Assembly (NCBI GenBank): GCA_963747375.1 | Contig: CAVVFL010000035.1 | Span: 248,001-312,000, forward strand | Direction: 5' to 3' | DNA length: 64,000 bases | Source: Sva-07 sp963747375 | Lineage (GTDB): Bacteria > Actinomycetota > Acidimicrobiia > Acidimicrobiales > Ilumatobacteraceae | Shown: in pieces, positions 17,557-25,475 of the stretch | Layout: each line of letters begins with the position of its first letter | How positions within the stretch are numbered: position 1 is the stretch's first letter | Position numbers and translations under genes: made by a program | The notes under the pieces: generated by a model | The model's input: the letters and a program-made list of their open reading frames with translations, nothing else | Told to the model about the DNA's origin: nothing | Databases searched by the model: none

Positions 17557-18282
17557 GTGGCCCGGACAGTTCCGGTCGGCGCATCGATGCGTTCGACGTC
17601 GTGGCGTTCGATGCCGACGACACGCTGTGGCGCAGCGAGGACTCGTTCGCTCATGCCGAGCAGCGCTTCAGCGAACTCGTCGGCCCGTACGTCCCGACGG
17701 GTGTCGACCTGGATGCAGCCCTGCGGGCGACGGAGAAGGCCGACCTGCTCGATCTCCGGGTACGGCGTCAAGGCGTTCACGCTGTCGATGGTCCGCGCCG
17801 CGATCGACGTCACCGAGGGCGCCGTGCCCAGCTCCGTCGTCGGTGAACTCGTCGATCTCGGACGCTCCATGCTCACCGAGCCGGTGCACCTCCTCCCCCA
17901 TGTTCCCGAGGTGCTCGCCGCGGTGTCACCGCACACGCGGGTGGCGTTGATCACCAAGGGCGACCTCGTCCACCAGACGCGCAAGGTGACCACGTCGGGG
18001 ATCGAACACCACTTCGCCGACATCGAGATCGTGCTCGAGAAGGATCCGGACACGTACCGCAGGATCCTGCGTCGACTCGACGTGGCACCGGAGCGGTTCT
18101 GCATGGTCGGCAACTCGGTGCGCAGTGATGTGCTCCCGGTGATGGCGATCGGTGGGCACGCCGTGCACGTGCCGTACCACATCACCTGGGAACTCGAGCG
18201 CGTCGACGATCACGACGAGGACGTCACCGAACTCGCCTCGATCGCCGACGTTCCGCTCTGGCTCGGGATCACCGATCTCTGA
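17553..18282 (+). CDS. HAD-superfamily hydrolase, YjjG-like (frameshifted once)
   Basis: This is a haloacid-dehalogenase-fold phosphatase. Motif I is VVAFDADDTLWRSEDSF (DxDxT/V with an aspartate nucleophile). The cap region follows (VKAFTLSMVRAAIDVTEG). Motif II is VALITKGDLVHQTRK, and motifs III/IV are EKDPDTYRRIL and CMVGNSVRSDVLP. It is ~242 residues after joining two frames near 17765, normal for YjjG or pyrimidine-5'-nucleotidase-like members. GTG at 17553 overlaps the upstream HTH stop. Substrate unknown. Confidence 0.85.
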
Positions 18283-18309
18283 ACGAGACCCGGCCATCCC
18301 ATCCCATCG

Positions 18310-18358
18310 GAAATTCGGAGCGCTTCTTGCGCTGAGCGCAAGGTCGGCTCCGAATTTC
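18310..18358. terminator. nested palindrome, family 1 copy B, between convergent genes
   Basis: The outer arms are GAAATTCGGAGC (18310-18321) and GCTCCGAATTTC (18347-18358). The inner stem CTTGCGCT-G-AGCGCAAG (18326-18342) is perfect. It lies between the HAD (plus) and coaA (minus) 3' ends. Confidence 0.75.
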
Positions 18359-18383
18359 GGGGTTGAGGGGGGTTGGGGGAGGC

Positions 18384-19316
18384 TCAGAGGCGGAGGAGTT
18401 GGACGTGGTCGACGCGGTGATCGGCGGTCTTGTGCACGACGAGCGATGCGCGATCACGTGTCGGAGCGATGTTCTCGCTCAGGTTCAAGCCGTTGATGTC
18501 GCGCCAGATCCGGCGAGCGGTCGCGACCGCCTCGTCGTCGCTCAGGTCGGCGTAGAAGCGGAAGAAGGAGTTCGGATCCTGGAACACCGACGCCCGCAGC
18601 GCCAGGAACCGCTCGACGTACCAGTGCTCGATGTCGGGCTCGTCGGCGTCGATGTAGATCGAGAAGTCGAAGTAGTCGCTGACGAACTCGGGAGCACCGC
18701 TGCGCGTCTGCAGCACGTTGAGGCCCTCGATGATCACGATGTCCGGGCTGCGCACGACGATCTTCTCGTCGGGCACGATGTCGTAGACGACGTGGGAGTA
18801 GACGGGGGCCTCGACGGCGTCGTCGCCGCTCTTGATCCGGCGGAGCACGTCGAGCAGCGCTCGCGTGTCGTACGACTCGGGGAAGCCCTTGCGGTTCATC
18901 AGCCCGCGCTCTTCGAGCACCGCGTTCGGGTACAGGAAGCCGTCGGTCGTGATCAGGTCGACCTTGGGATGGTCGGGCCACTGGGCCAGCAGCGCCTGCA
19001 GGATGCGGGCGAAGGTGCTCTTGCCGACGGCGACGCTGCCGGCGATGCCGATCACGTAGGGGACCTTCGGTGCGATCGTGCCGAGGAAGGTCGCCGAGAC
19101 CTTGTGGAGATCCTGGGTCGCGCTGACGTACAGGTTCAGCAGCCGGCTCAGCGGGAGATACACCGTGGTGACCTCGTCCATGTCGATGCGGTCGTTGATG
19201 CCGCGAAGGCGATCGAGTTCGGGCTGTTCGAGCGTCAACGGCGTCGCCGCCCGCAGGTGTGACCATGCCGCGCGGTCGAACTCGAGATAGCGACTGGGGG
19301 CGGCCGGCTCGGTCAC
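18384..19316 (-). CDS. coaA: type I pantothenate kinase
   Basis: CoaA phosphorylates pantothenate with ATP, the committed step of coenzyme A synthesis. The 310-residue protein has the Walker A segment IGIAGSVAVGKSTFARIL. It also shows DLITTDGFLYPN, GFPESYDTRALLDVLRRIKSG, SHVVYDIVPDE and VIIEGLNVLQTRSG, all hallmarks of the bacterial CoaA family. The C-terminus IWRDINGLNLSENIAPTRDRA is complete. The GTG at 19316 (VTEPAAPSRYLEFDR) is preferred over 19355 because TACAGT lies 7 bases upstream and the family starts here. No frameshift. Confidence 0.94.
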   Translation of the reverse strand: MTEPAAPSRYLEFDRAAWSHLRAATPLTLEQPELDRLRGINDRIDMDEVTTVYLPLSRLLNLYVSATQDLHKVSATFLGTIAPKVPYVIGIAGSVAVGKSTFARILQALLAQWPDHPKVDLITTDGFLYPNAVLEERGLMNRKGFPESYDTRALLDVLRRIKSGDDAVEAPVYSHVVYDIVPDEKIVVRSPDIVIIEGLNVLQTRSGAPEFVSDYFDFSIYIDADEPDIEHWYVERFLALRASVFQDPNSFFRFYADLSDDEAVATARRIWRDINGLNLSENIAPTRDRASLVVHKTADHRVDHVQLLRL

Positions 19317-19323
19317 GTCGGCG

Positions 19324-19329
19324 ACTGTA
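19324..19329 (-). promoter_or_regulatory. leaderless -10 element for coaA (TACAGT)
   Basis: TACAGT on the minus strand is followed by 7 bases and the GTG start at 19316. Confidence 0.5.
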
Positions 19330-19396
19330 GGTCGCACGGCTCCCGAGCACCCCAACGCACCCCCAGCGCAACCGGCGACAGGACACGACGGCCACC

Positions 19397-19402
19397 TAGT
19401 CT
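19397..19402 (+). promoter_or_regulatory. leaderless -10 element (TAGTCT)
   Basis: TAGTCT is followed by 6 bases and the GTG start at 19409. Confidence 0.5.
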
Positions 19403-19408
19403 GCGCTC

Positions 19409-20830
19409 GTGAACGCGGACCGAAAGCAACTCGGTTCGTTCTACACGCCCGACGACCTGGTCGCCGTCGTGGTCGACGCGGTGGTCACCCCCGAGTTCGT
19501 TGCGGCCCGAACGGGGCGTCCGATCAGCGTGCTCGACCCGGCCTGTGGCGACGGACGCTTCCTCGTCGCCGCAGCGGCGCGCATCACGTCACTCGGCGGC
19601 GAACCGGTGCTCTACGGCGTCGACATCGATCCGCTCGCAGTCGACGCGGCGCGCCGGTCGGCCCCGCGAGCAACGATCGAGCTCGACGACGCGCTCAGCC
19701 GGTCGTGGCCGTCGCCGACCCACGATCTGGTCATCGGCAATCCGCCGTTCCTCTCGCAGATGGCCGAAGCCACCACGCGGGGCGGAGCGAGCCGAGCGCG
19801 GCGGCGGGCCCTACGCCGACGTCGCCGTCGAGTTCCTCGCGCTCGCCGCCGAACTCGTCGACCCCGACGGCGGCCGTGTCGCCTTCGTGCTGCCCCAGTC
19901 GCTCCTGGCGTCTCGCGACGCCGCGGCGATCCGGGCGCGGATCGACGATCGGGCATCGATGATCTGGTCGTGGTGGGTCCCCGATCGGGTCTTCGACGCG
20001 CAGGTGCACACCTGCGCGGTGGCCTTCGAGTTCCGACCGGACGTCGCCCGAGCCCGCCGGGCGTCGTGGTCGCAGGTCGTCACGCAGAGATCGGTCGTCC
20101 CGGACCTCGTCGAGGTGGCGGCCGGCGCCGGGACGCTCGGCGACCGAGCCCGTCTGAACGCCAACTTCCGCGACGAGTACTACGGACTGATCCCCGCCGT
20201 CGGCGATCATCCGTCCGGGCCGGAGTTCGTCACCAGCGGTCTGATCGATCCCGGTGTGTCCCTGTGGGGTCGCCAGGCGGTCACGTTCGCGAAGCAGCGT
20301 TGGCAACGTCCCCGCGTCGACGTGGCTCGACTCGATCCGAAGATGCAGGAGTGGGCGCGGCGACGCCTCGTCCCCAAGGTCCTGGTGGCCAACCAGACCC
20401 AGATCGTCGAAGCGGTCTGCGACCCGGGCGGTGAATGGCTGCCCGGCGTACCGGTCGTCGCTGCCTACCCGACCGGCGCCCATTGGGACGACGAGAACGG
20501 GTTCGCCGGACGAGCTCGCCGCGTGCCGCTTGGGAGATCGCGGCGGTGCTCACGTCCGGGTTCGCGTCGGCGTGGTTGTGGCATCGCAGGCGCCGGCACC
20601 GGGCTGTCGGCCAACAGCATCAGGTTGTCGCCCGTCGTGCTCGCGGAGCTGCCGTGGCCCGAGGGCGACATCGGTGCCGCCGTCGAGCGCGCTACGACAC
20701 GGCGACGTGCGGACCTGCGCGTCGGAGATCGATCGGGCGTACGGCTCGCGCCGAGACAGGCTCACCGTCGTGGTGGGAGCCGCTACTCGATCGGATCGAG
20801 GCCCGACGGGTGCCGATGAACGATTCGTGA
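19409..20830 (+). CDS. N6-adenine-type DNA methyltransferase (frameshifted)
   Basis: This is an S-adenosylmethionine-dependent N-6 DNA methylase. The N-terminus KQLGSFYTPDDLVAVVV is the typical 'GxYYTP' entry. Motif I is SVLDPACGDGRFLVAAA; motif IV is LVIGNPPFLSQM (NPPF), the adenine-flipping motif. Later segments are GGRVAFVLPQSLLASRDA and a target-recognition-like tail (RPRVDVARLDPKMQEWARRRLVPKVLV, in two parts). It ends PSWWEPLLDRIEAR. Frame changes lie near 19795, 20510 and at one or more points in 20550-20760. Length after repair is ~470. No restriction endonuclease or specificity gene is adjacent. The 3' end overlaps the convergent anti-sigma gene by 48 bases. Confidence 0.83.
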
Positions 20831-21409
20831 CACGCCGTTCCAGCCGGGCGACCCGGCGACCACCCACAACAAGGTGAGGCCGACCACCTCGGAGAGGTGG
20901 ATCAGTTCGGCGACCGGGGTGCGCGTTCCGCCGACGACGTCGGCGAGGAGGCTGACCAAGGTGGTCGCGACGAGCGCCGCGGTGAACGGGAGCAACCCGA
21001 AGGCACGGTGCGGCTTCCACGCGGCGTACGCGAACCCGATGGCGAGCGCCGCACCGAAGGCACCGAGGTGGCGCGCAGTGTGGGCGTCGGTGCCGGACAT
21101 GTTGCCGAACAGCAGCACGGGCACGCTCTGCACCAACATCACGACCGCGACCCAGGCGAGCGCCGGGCGGATCCACCCCCCGCGTCCGAGCCGGGCGGGA
21201 CGGGCGCGGGCCGTGACGGCGGCGACGAGGTCAGGGACGGGTTCCGCGGGCCGGACCCGGATCTGGCGGTCGAGCAGCGACACGGCGACGGAGAACTGTC
21301 GACAGTCGGCGCAGGCGTGCAGATGCAGTTCGACCGCCTCGTGCTCGTCGGGGGCCGCTTCGGCGTCGGCCATCGCTGAGATCAGTTCACGTACGTCAGA
21401 ACACTGCAT
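20783..21409 (-). CDS. anti-sigma factor with zinc-finger (zf-HC2/ZAS) and membrane domain
   Basis: This is a 208-residue protein. The N-terminal ~45 residues hold the ZAS motif HLHACADC (H-x3-C-x2-C) that clasps a cognate ECF sigma factor. The rest has four to five hydrophobic segments (LAWVAVVMLVQSVPVLLFG; LGAFGAALAIGFAYAAW; LLPFTAALVATTLVSLLAD; EVVGLTLLWVVAGSP). It is divergent from the ECF sigma gene at 21516, 106 bases apart. Anti-sigma genes more often sit in the same operon, so this arrangement is a little unusual. The convergent methyltransferase gene overlaps its 3' end. Confidence 0.85.
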   Translation of the reverse strand: MQCSDVRELISAMADAEAAPDEHEAVELHLHACADCRQFSVAVSLLDRQIRVRPAEPVPDLVAAVTARARPARLGRGGWIRPALAWVAVVMLVQSVPVLLFGNMSGTDAHTARHLGAFGAALAIGFAYAAWKPHRAFGLLPFTAALVATTLVSLLADVVGGTRTPVAELIHLSEVVGLTLLWVVAGSPGWNGVSRIVHRHPSGLDPIE

Positions 21410-21515
21410 GACGTGTCAGGTCGTTCACGGAGAGAGTGGAGTTCCCCGCGAATCCGACTGAACTCTTGACGTTCGTCACCGTCCGTTTTTCGTCGAGTTC
21501 GGCAACACTGATGGG

Positions 21516-22073
21516 GTGGACCACCTGACGAATCTGCTGATCGCCGCACGCGATGGCGACCGCGGTGCCTTGGAACGTTTCGTCCGTGAGACCCAGGGGG
21601 ACGTCTGGCGGCTGTGCCGTTACCTCGGCGACGCCGAGCACGCCGACGATCTCGCGCAGGAGTCCTACGAGCGCGCGATCGCTTCGGTCCACCGGTACCG
21701 GGCCGACGGCCCCGCTCGAGGATGGTTGCTCACCATCGTGCGGCGGACCTGTGTGGATCACACGCGTCGAGCGGTGCGGCGGCGTCGCCTCGACCAACAT
21801 GTGCTGCGAACAAGCACCGCGGAAACGCTGAGCGGAGCGATGGTCGACCCGACGGGACGCGCCGATCTCGACGACCTGCTCCGCTCGCTCGACGACGACC
21901 GGCGGGCAGCGTTCGTGCTGACCCAGGTGCTCGGGTTGCACTACGACGAGGCCGCCGAGGTGCTCGGATGCCCGATCGGCACGGTTCGATCGCGGGTCTC
22001 GCGTGCCCGAACCGATCTGGTCGAGATGATGTACGACGAACGGTCGCCATCCGACGAGGGTGCAGTGGGATGA
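21516..22073 (+). CDS. ECF-family RNA polymerase sigma factor
   Basis: This is a 185-residue group IV sigma factor. Sigma2 (residues ~10-85) includes VWRLCRYLGDAEHADDLAQESYERA and RGWLLTIVRRTCVDHTRR. Sigma4 (residues ~115-170) includes RRAAFVLTQVLGLHYDEAAE and the HTH CPIGTVRSRVSRARTDL. The start is GTG at 21516; AACACT sits 6 bases before it. Its immediate downstream neighbours are copper/cytochrome assembly genes, the first starting 3 bases before this stop, so they are probably in one transcript. That suggests this sigma factor controls, or is co-expressed with, respiratory copper maturation. Confidence 0.92.
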   Translation: MDHLTNLLIAARDGDRGALERFVRETQGDVWRLCRYLGDAEHADDLAQESYERAIASVHRYRADGPARGWLLTIVRRTCVDHTRRAVRRRRLDQHVLRTSTAETLSGAMVDPTGRADLDDLLRSLDDDRRAAFVLTQVLGLHYDEAAEVLGCPIGTVRSRVSRARTDLVEMMYDERSPSDEGAVG

Positions 22074-23032
22074 GGTTGCTCGCGATTCGTGCCCTGGTGT
22101 GTCGTCGTGGCGACGATCGGGATCGCGTGCGTGCAACTCCGATGCCCCGAGCTCGTCGGCCGACCTGTCGCCCGCCGAACAGCGCGGCGAACAGCTCGCA
22201 CGAAGCAGCGGTTGCGCGGGATGTCACGGTGGGAACTTCGGCGGGGGTGCCGGCCCGACCTGGATCGGCCTCGCCGGCTCGGAGGTCACGCTCACCGACG
22301 GCACGACGGTCGTCGCCGACGACGTCTACCTGACCGCAGCGATCGGGGATCCTTCGAAGCAACTCGTCGACGGGTACAACCTGAAGATGCCGCCGAACAA
22401 CCTGAGCGACGCCGAGATCGCGGACATCGTCGCGTACATCAAGACGCTGCTCCACCGAGGCGACGACTTCGCCGTCGACGGTCTCGTCGGCCGACCGCCC
22501 CCTCGCCGGGATCGTTCGAGAGCCCGCCCCGACGGTCGACGCCACCACATTGCCGTCGCTCAGCGACCCGGGGACCGATGTCGCGTTCAGGGGCGATCCG
22601 GGTGGCTTGAAGGCGGTGTACTTCGGATACACCAACTGCCCGGACGTCTGCCCGACCACGATGACCGACTGGACCGTTGCGCTGCGTCGTCTCCCCGCCG
22701 ACATCGCGGCACAGGTGAGCACCGTGATGGTGACGGTGGACCCCGAACGCGACAACGACCTCCTGACCGGGTACGTGCAGAGTTTCGTCCCCGATGCGCA
22801 GGCCGCCGGCACGCTCGATGCCGACCGCCTCGCTGCTGCTGCCGCACCGTTCGGCGTGAGCTACGAGGTCACGACCAACGCCGATGGTGAGATCGAGGTC
22901 GCGCACAGCGGATTCCTCTACCTCGTCGGCGACGACGGCAAGTTGCTCGTCACGTGGCCGTTCGGGACCTCGTCGCAGGACATGGCCTCCGACGTCGAGC
23001 AACTCTTCGCGGCGCAGGCGGCGGGGGCATGA
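22071..23032 (+). CDS. lipoprotein cytochrome c - SCO1/SenC fusion (frameshifted)
   Basis: The start ATG at 22071 opens a lipoprotein-like signal (VVVATIGIAC). A class I cytochrome c domain follows, with haem motif SSGCAGCHGG, and LKMPPNNLSDAEIADIVAYIK with the Met ligand. Next comes a SCO1 domain: LAGIVREPAPTVDATTLPSL, then VYFGYTNCPDVCPTTMTDW with the CxxxC copper site, TVDPERDNDLL, and the distal His in VAHSGFLYLVG. The two domains are joined if one C is removed from the CCCCC run near 22500. Two more small shifts are needed in the signal region (22095-22140). SCO1 delivers copper to cytochrome oxidase CuA; the cytochrome c could reduce it. A pair of adjacent genes is the alternative. Confidence 0.78.
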
Positions 23033-23406
23033 GATTCGTCGCACCGTTCGCGGCAGCGGTGATCGCGCTCGGCGCGTTGGCCGGGTGCGGGAGCGACACG
23101 TCGGCCGACCCTGCGACCGAAGCGGTCGACTCCACCGACGCCGCGACGTACGAGTACGTGATACCGCAGGGTGCCGGTGAGGCGCTCGATGCCGGGACGC
23201 CGCTCGAGATCCTCCCCGCCGAACTCGAGGTGCGGGTGGGCGAGACGATCCGCATCGTGAACGACGACGATCGAGGGCACAGCGTCGGGCCGTTCTTCGT
23301 CGGGGCCAACGAAACGCTCACGCAACGGTTTTCGTCGCCCGGGGAGTTCGTCGGCGTCTGCACCGTGCACCCGAGTGGTGAGTTCGTGCTCGTGGTGAAG
23401 GCGTGA
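23029..23406 (+). CDS. cupredoxin-like lipoprotein
   Basis: This is a 125-residue secreted lipoprotein. Its signal peptide ends in the lipobox LAGC (Cys20). The mature domain is a cupredoxin fold: LEVRVGETIRIVNDDDRGHSVG supplies the first His. FSSPGEFVGVCTVHPSGEFVLVV supplies Cys, His and possibly a distal ligand, in the order H...C-x2-H of type I copper sites; a Met ligand is not obvious. It is likely a periplasmic copper carrier or electron carrier. The ATG overlaps the SCO1 stop (ATGA). Confidence 0.85.
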   Translation: MRFVAPFAAAVIALGALAGCGSDTSADPATEAVDSTDAATYEYVIPQGAGEALDAGTPLEILPAELEVRVGETIRIVNDDDRGHSVGPFFVGANETLTQRFSSPGEFVGVCTVHPSGEFVLVVKA

Positions 23407-24454
23407 CGGCGCCGCGCCGGGTGCTCGGAGGCGTCGTCGCCGGGCTGCTCGCAGCGTTGACGCTCAGCTCGACGCGCGCTCGCCGATCCGCCCGGTCCGA
23501 CCGACTACCAGTCGGAGATCGTGTCGGTCGAGCCGACAACGGCGACCATCACGCCGTCGATCATCGGCGGTGATTCGTTCTTCCAGCTCGCCGTCGCGGC
23601 CGGCACCGAGGTCGTCGTGCTCGGCTACCAGGGCGAGGAGATGGTCTGGTTCCGACCCGACAGCACCGTGTGGGAGAACCGGAACTCGCCGAGCGCGTAC
23701 CTCAACGAGTCCCGACTCGGTGGCGGAGGTATTCCCGACAACGCCACCGCCGACGCCACTCCCGACTGGAGACAGGTCGCGGCCGACGGGAACTTCTCGT
23801 GGCACGATCATCGTGCACATTGGATGCAGCAGGCCCGACCGTTCGGATTGGGGCCGGGCGACCAGATCCTCGAGTCCGTGATCCCGCTCGTCGTCGACGG
23901 TGCCCAGGTCGACGTCACGGTCATCAGTACATGGAAGCCGGACCCGTCACCGCTGCCCGCGATCGCCGGGTTCGCTGCGGGTCTGGCGCTCGCCGTTGCC
24001 GCGTGGTTGCTCCACCGATCGGGGCGCTTCCGGGCGGCGCTTGGCCGTGACGCTGCCGGTCGTGCTCCTCGCGCTGGTCGTCGGCACGTGGCAGTTCCGG
24101 TCGCTCCCCCCCGAGACAGGTCCGAAACTGGTGTGGTGGGTACTGCCGGTGGTCGCGGTGCTCTCGGTCGCCGTCGGCACCATCGCAGCCAGACGCGCGA
24201 TGACGTTCGTGGCCGACGCAGCGATGTTGCTCGTCGGCGTCGAACTCGCGATCTGGGGATTCGTCAAGCGTGACGGTCTGAGCGCCGCGATCATTCCGAC
24301 CGACGCTCCCGGTGCTCTCGATCGGTTCGTGACCGCGATGGCCCTCAGCGGCGGTGTGGCGTTTGCCGGCCTTGCGTTGTGGTGGTTGTTTCGCCCTTCG
24401 ACCGTCAGCGATTCCAGGGAGCCGACGGGCTCACCGCACCCGGCCCGCCCGTGA
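23403..24454 (+). CDS. membrane protein of copper-assembly operon, unknown function (frameshifted twice)
   Basis: This ~349-residue protein starts at GTG 23403, overlapping the cupredoxin stop. It has an N-terminal signal (RVLGGVVAGLLAALTLS). A ~120-residue extracytoplasmic domain follows, with SIIGGDSFFQLAVAAGTEVVV, EEMVWFRPDSTVWENRNSPSA and the His-rich FSWHDHRAHWMQQ, then VDVTVISTWKPDP. Four or so membrane helices come next (IAGFAAGLALAVAAWLL; LPVVLLALVVGTWQF; WWVLPVVAVLSVAVGTI; FAGLALWWLF). The WHDHR.HWM motif suggests metal contact. Similar actinobacterial proteins sit near CopC/CopD-type genes, which is recalled rather than searched. Frame changes lie near 23485 and 24035. Its end overlaps the convergent map gene by 50 bases. 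Confidence 0.65.
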
Positions 24455-25388
24455 GCACCTCGCACCCGTCGTCGGTGACGAGGATCGTGTGCTCGAACTG
24501 CGCCGTGCGCTTGCCGTCGCCGGTCACGGCGGTCCAGTCGTCGTCCCAGATCTTGTAGTTGACCGTTCCGAGCGTGATCATCGGCTCGATCGTGAAGGTC
24601 ATGCCCGGTCGCATGATCGTGGCTGCGCGTGAGTCGTAGTAGTGCAGCACCTGGATGTCGGTGTGGAACTGCTCGCCGATGCCGTGACCGACGAATGCTC
24701 GCACGACGCCGTACCGGTACTTCTTCGCATGGTCCTCGATCGCACGGCCGATGTCGCTGATCGGTCTGCCCGGCTTGACGGCTTCGATGCCGTACCACGT
24801 GCACTCCTCGGTGACCTGCACGAGCTGGCGGCTCTCTGGGTCGACATCGCCGACCAGGAAGGTGGCATTGGTGTCGCCGTGGACGCCGCCGATGTAGCCG
24901 GTGACGTCGATGTTGCAGATGTCACCGTCCTGGAGCACCGTCGTATCGGGGATGCCGTGGCAGATGACCTCGTTGATCGAGGTGCAGCACGCCTTCGGGT
25001 AGCCGTGGTAGTTGATCGTCGAGGGGTACGCGCCCCGCTCGACGAACAGGTCGTGGACGTAGATGTCGATCTCCTCGGTGGTGACCCCCGGGGCGACCAT
25101 CTCGCCCGCCAGGCGCAGCACCTCGGCGGCCACCTTGCCGGCGTGACGCATCCGCTCGATGATCTCGGGGGACTTGACCCGTGGCTCGTCCCACGGTTCG
25201 ACGTCGCCCGTGTCGGCGTACGACGGACGGTCGATGTCGGCGGGGACGTCACGCATCGGCGACACGATGCCGGGCACGACGCGTCCCTCGGACTTCTTGT
25301 GACAGCGTTTGTACTTGCGTCCGCTCCCGCACCAACAGGGCTCGTTGGCCTTCGGCAAGGTGGAGGGAACGGTCGCCGTCACGGACAT
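24405..25388 (-). CDS. map: methionine aminopeptidase with N-terminal SEC-C zinc motif
   Basis: This enzyme removes N-terminal methionine from nascent proteins. The 327-residue protein begins with a SEC-C-type motif (NEPCWCGSGRKYKRCHKK, residues ~15-32) seen in some actinobacterial Map enzymes, which may bind zinc or the ribosome. The catalytic domain shows NYHGYPKACCTSINEVICHGIP, then NIDVTGYIGGVHGDTNATF with two metal Asp. VGHGIGEQFH (metal His), TFTIEPMI (metal Glu) and TAQFEHTILV (metal Glu) follow. It starts with the ATG at 25388 with TAACCT 7 bases upstream. No frameshift. Confidence 0.95.
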   Translation of the reverse strand: MSVTATVPSTLPKANEPCWCGSGRKYKRCHKKSEGRVVPGIVSPMRDVPADIDRPSYADTGDVEPWDEPRVKSPEIIERMRHAGKVAAEVLRLAGEMVAPGVTTEEIDIYVHDLFVERGAYPSTINYHGYPKACCTSINEVICHGIPDTTVLQDGDICNIDVTGYIGGVHGDTNATFLVGDVDPESRQLVQVTEECTWYGIEAVKPGRPISDIGRAIEDHAKKYRYGVVRAFVGHGIGEQFHTDIQVLHYYDSRAATIMRPGMTFTIEPMITLGTVNYKIWDDDWTAVTGDGKRTAQFEHTILVTDDGCEVLTGGPGAVSPSAPWNR

Positions 25389-25395
25389 CTCGCTC

Positions 25396-25401
25396 AGGTT
25401 A
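25396..25401 (-). promoter_or_regulatory. leaderless -10 element for map (TAACCT)
   Basis: TAACCT on the minus strand, 7 bases, then the ATG at 25388. Confidence 0.5.
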
Positions 25402-25462
25402 CGGGCTGTCGCGGGCGGCGACGAGTGGTGCCCACGTTCGTGTGTCCTCCGTCAGGCTCGCC

Positions 25463-25468
25463 TAGCCT
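25463..25468 (+). promoter_or_regulatory. leaderless -10 element (TAGCCT)
   Basis: TAGCCT is followed by 7 bases and the GTG start at 25476. It faces the map -10 about 60 bases away. Confidence 0.5.
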
Positions 25469-25475
25469 GTGCGAC

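Noticed and set aside
19409..20830. A restriction-modification system
   Set aside because: No endonuclease or specificity subunit was found on either side.
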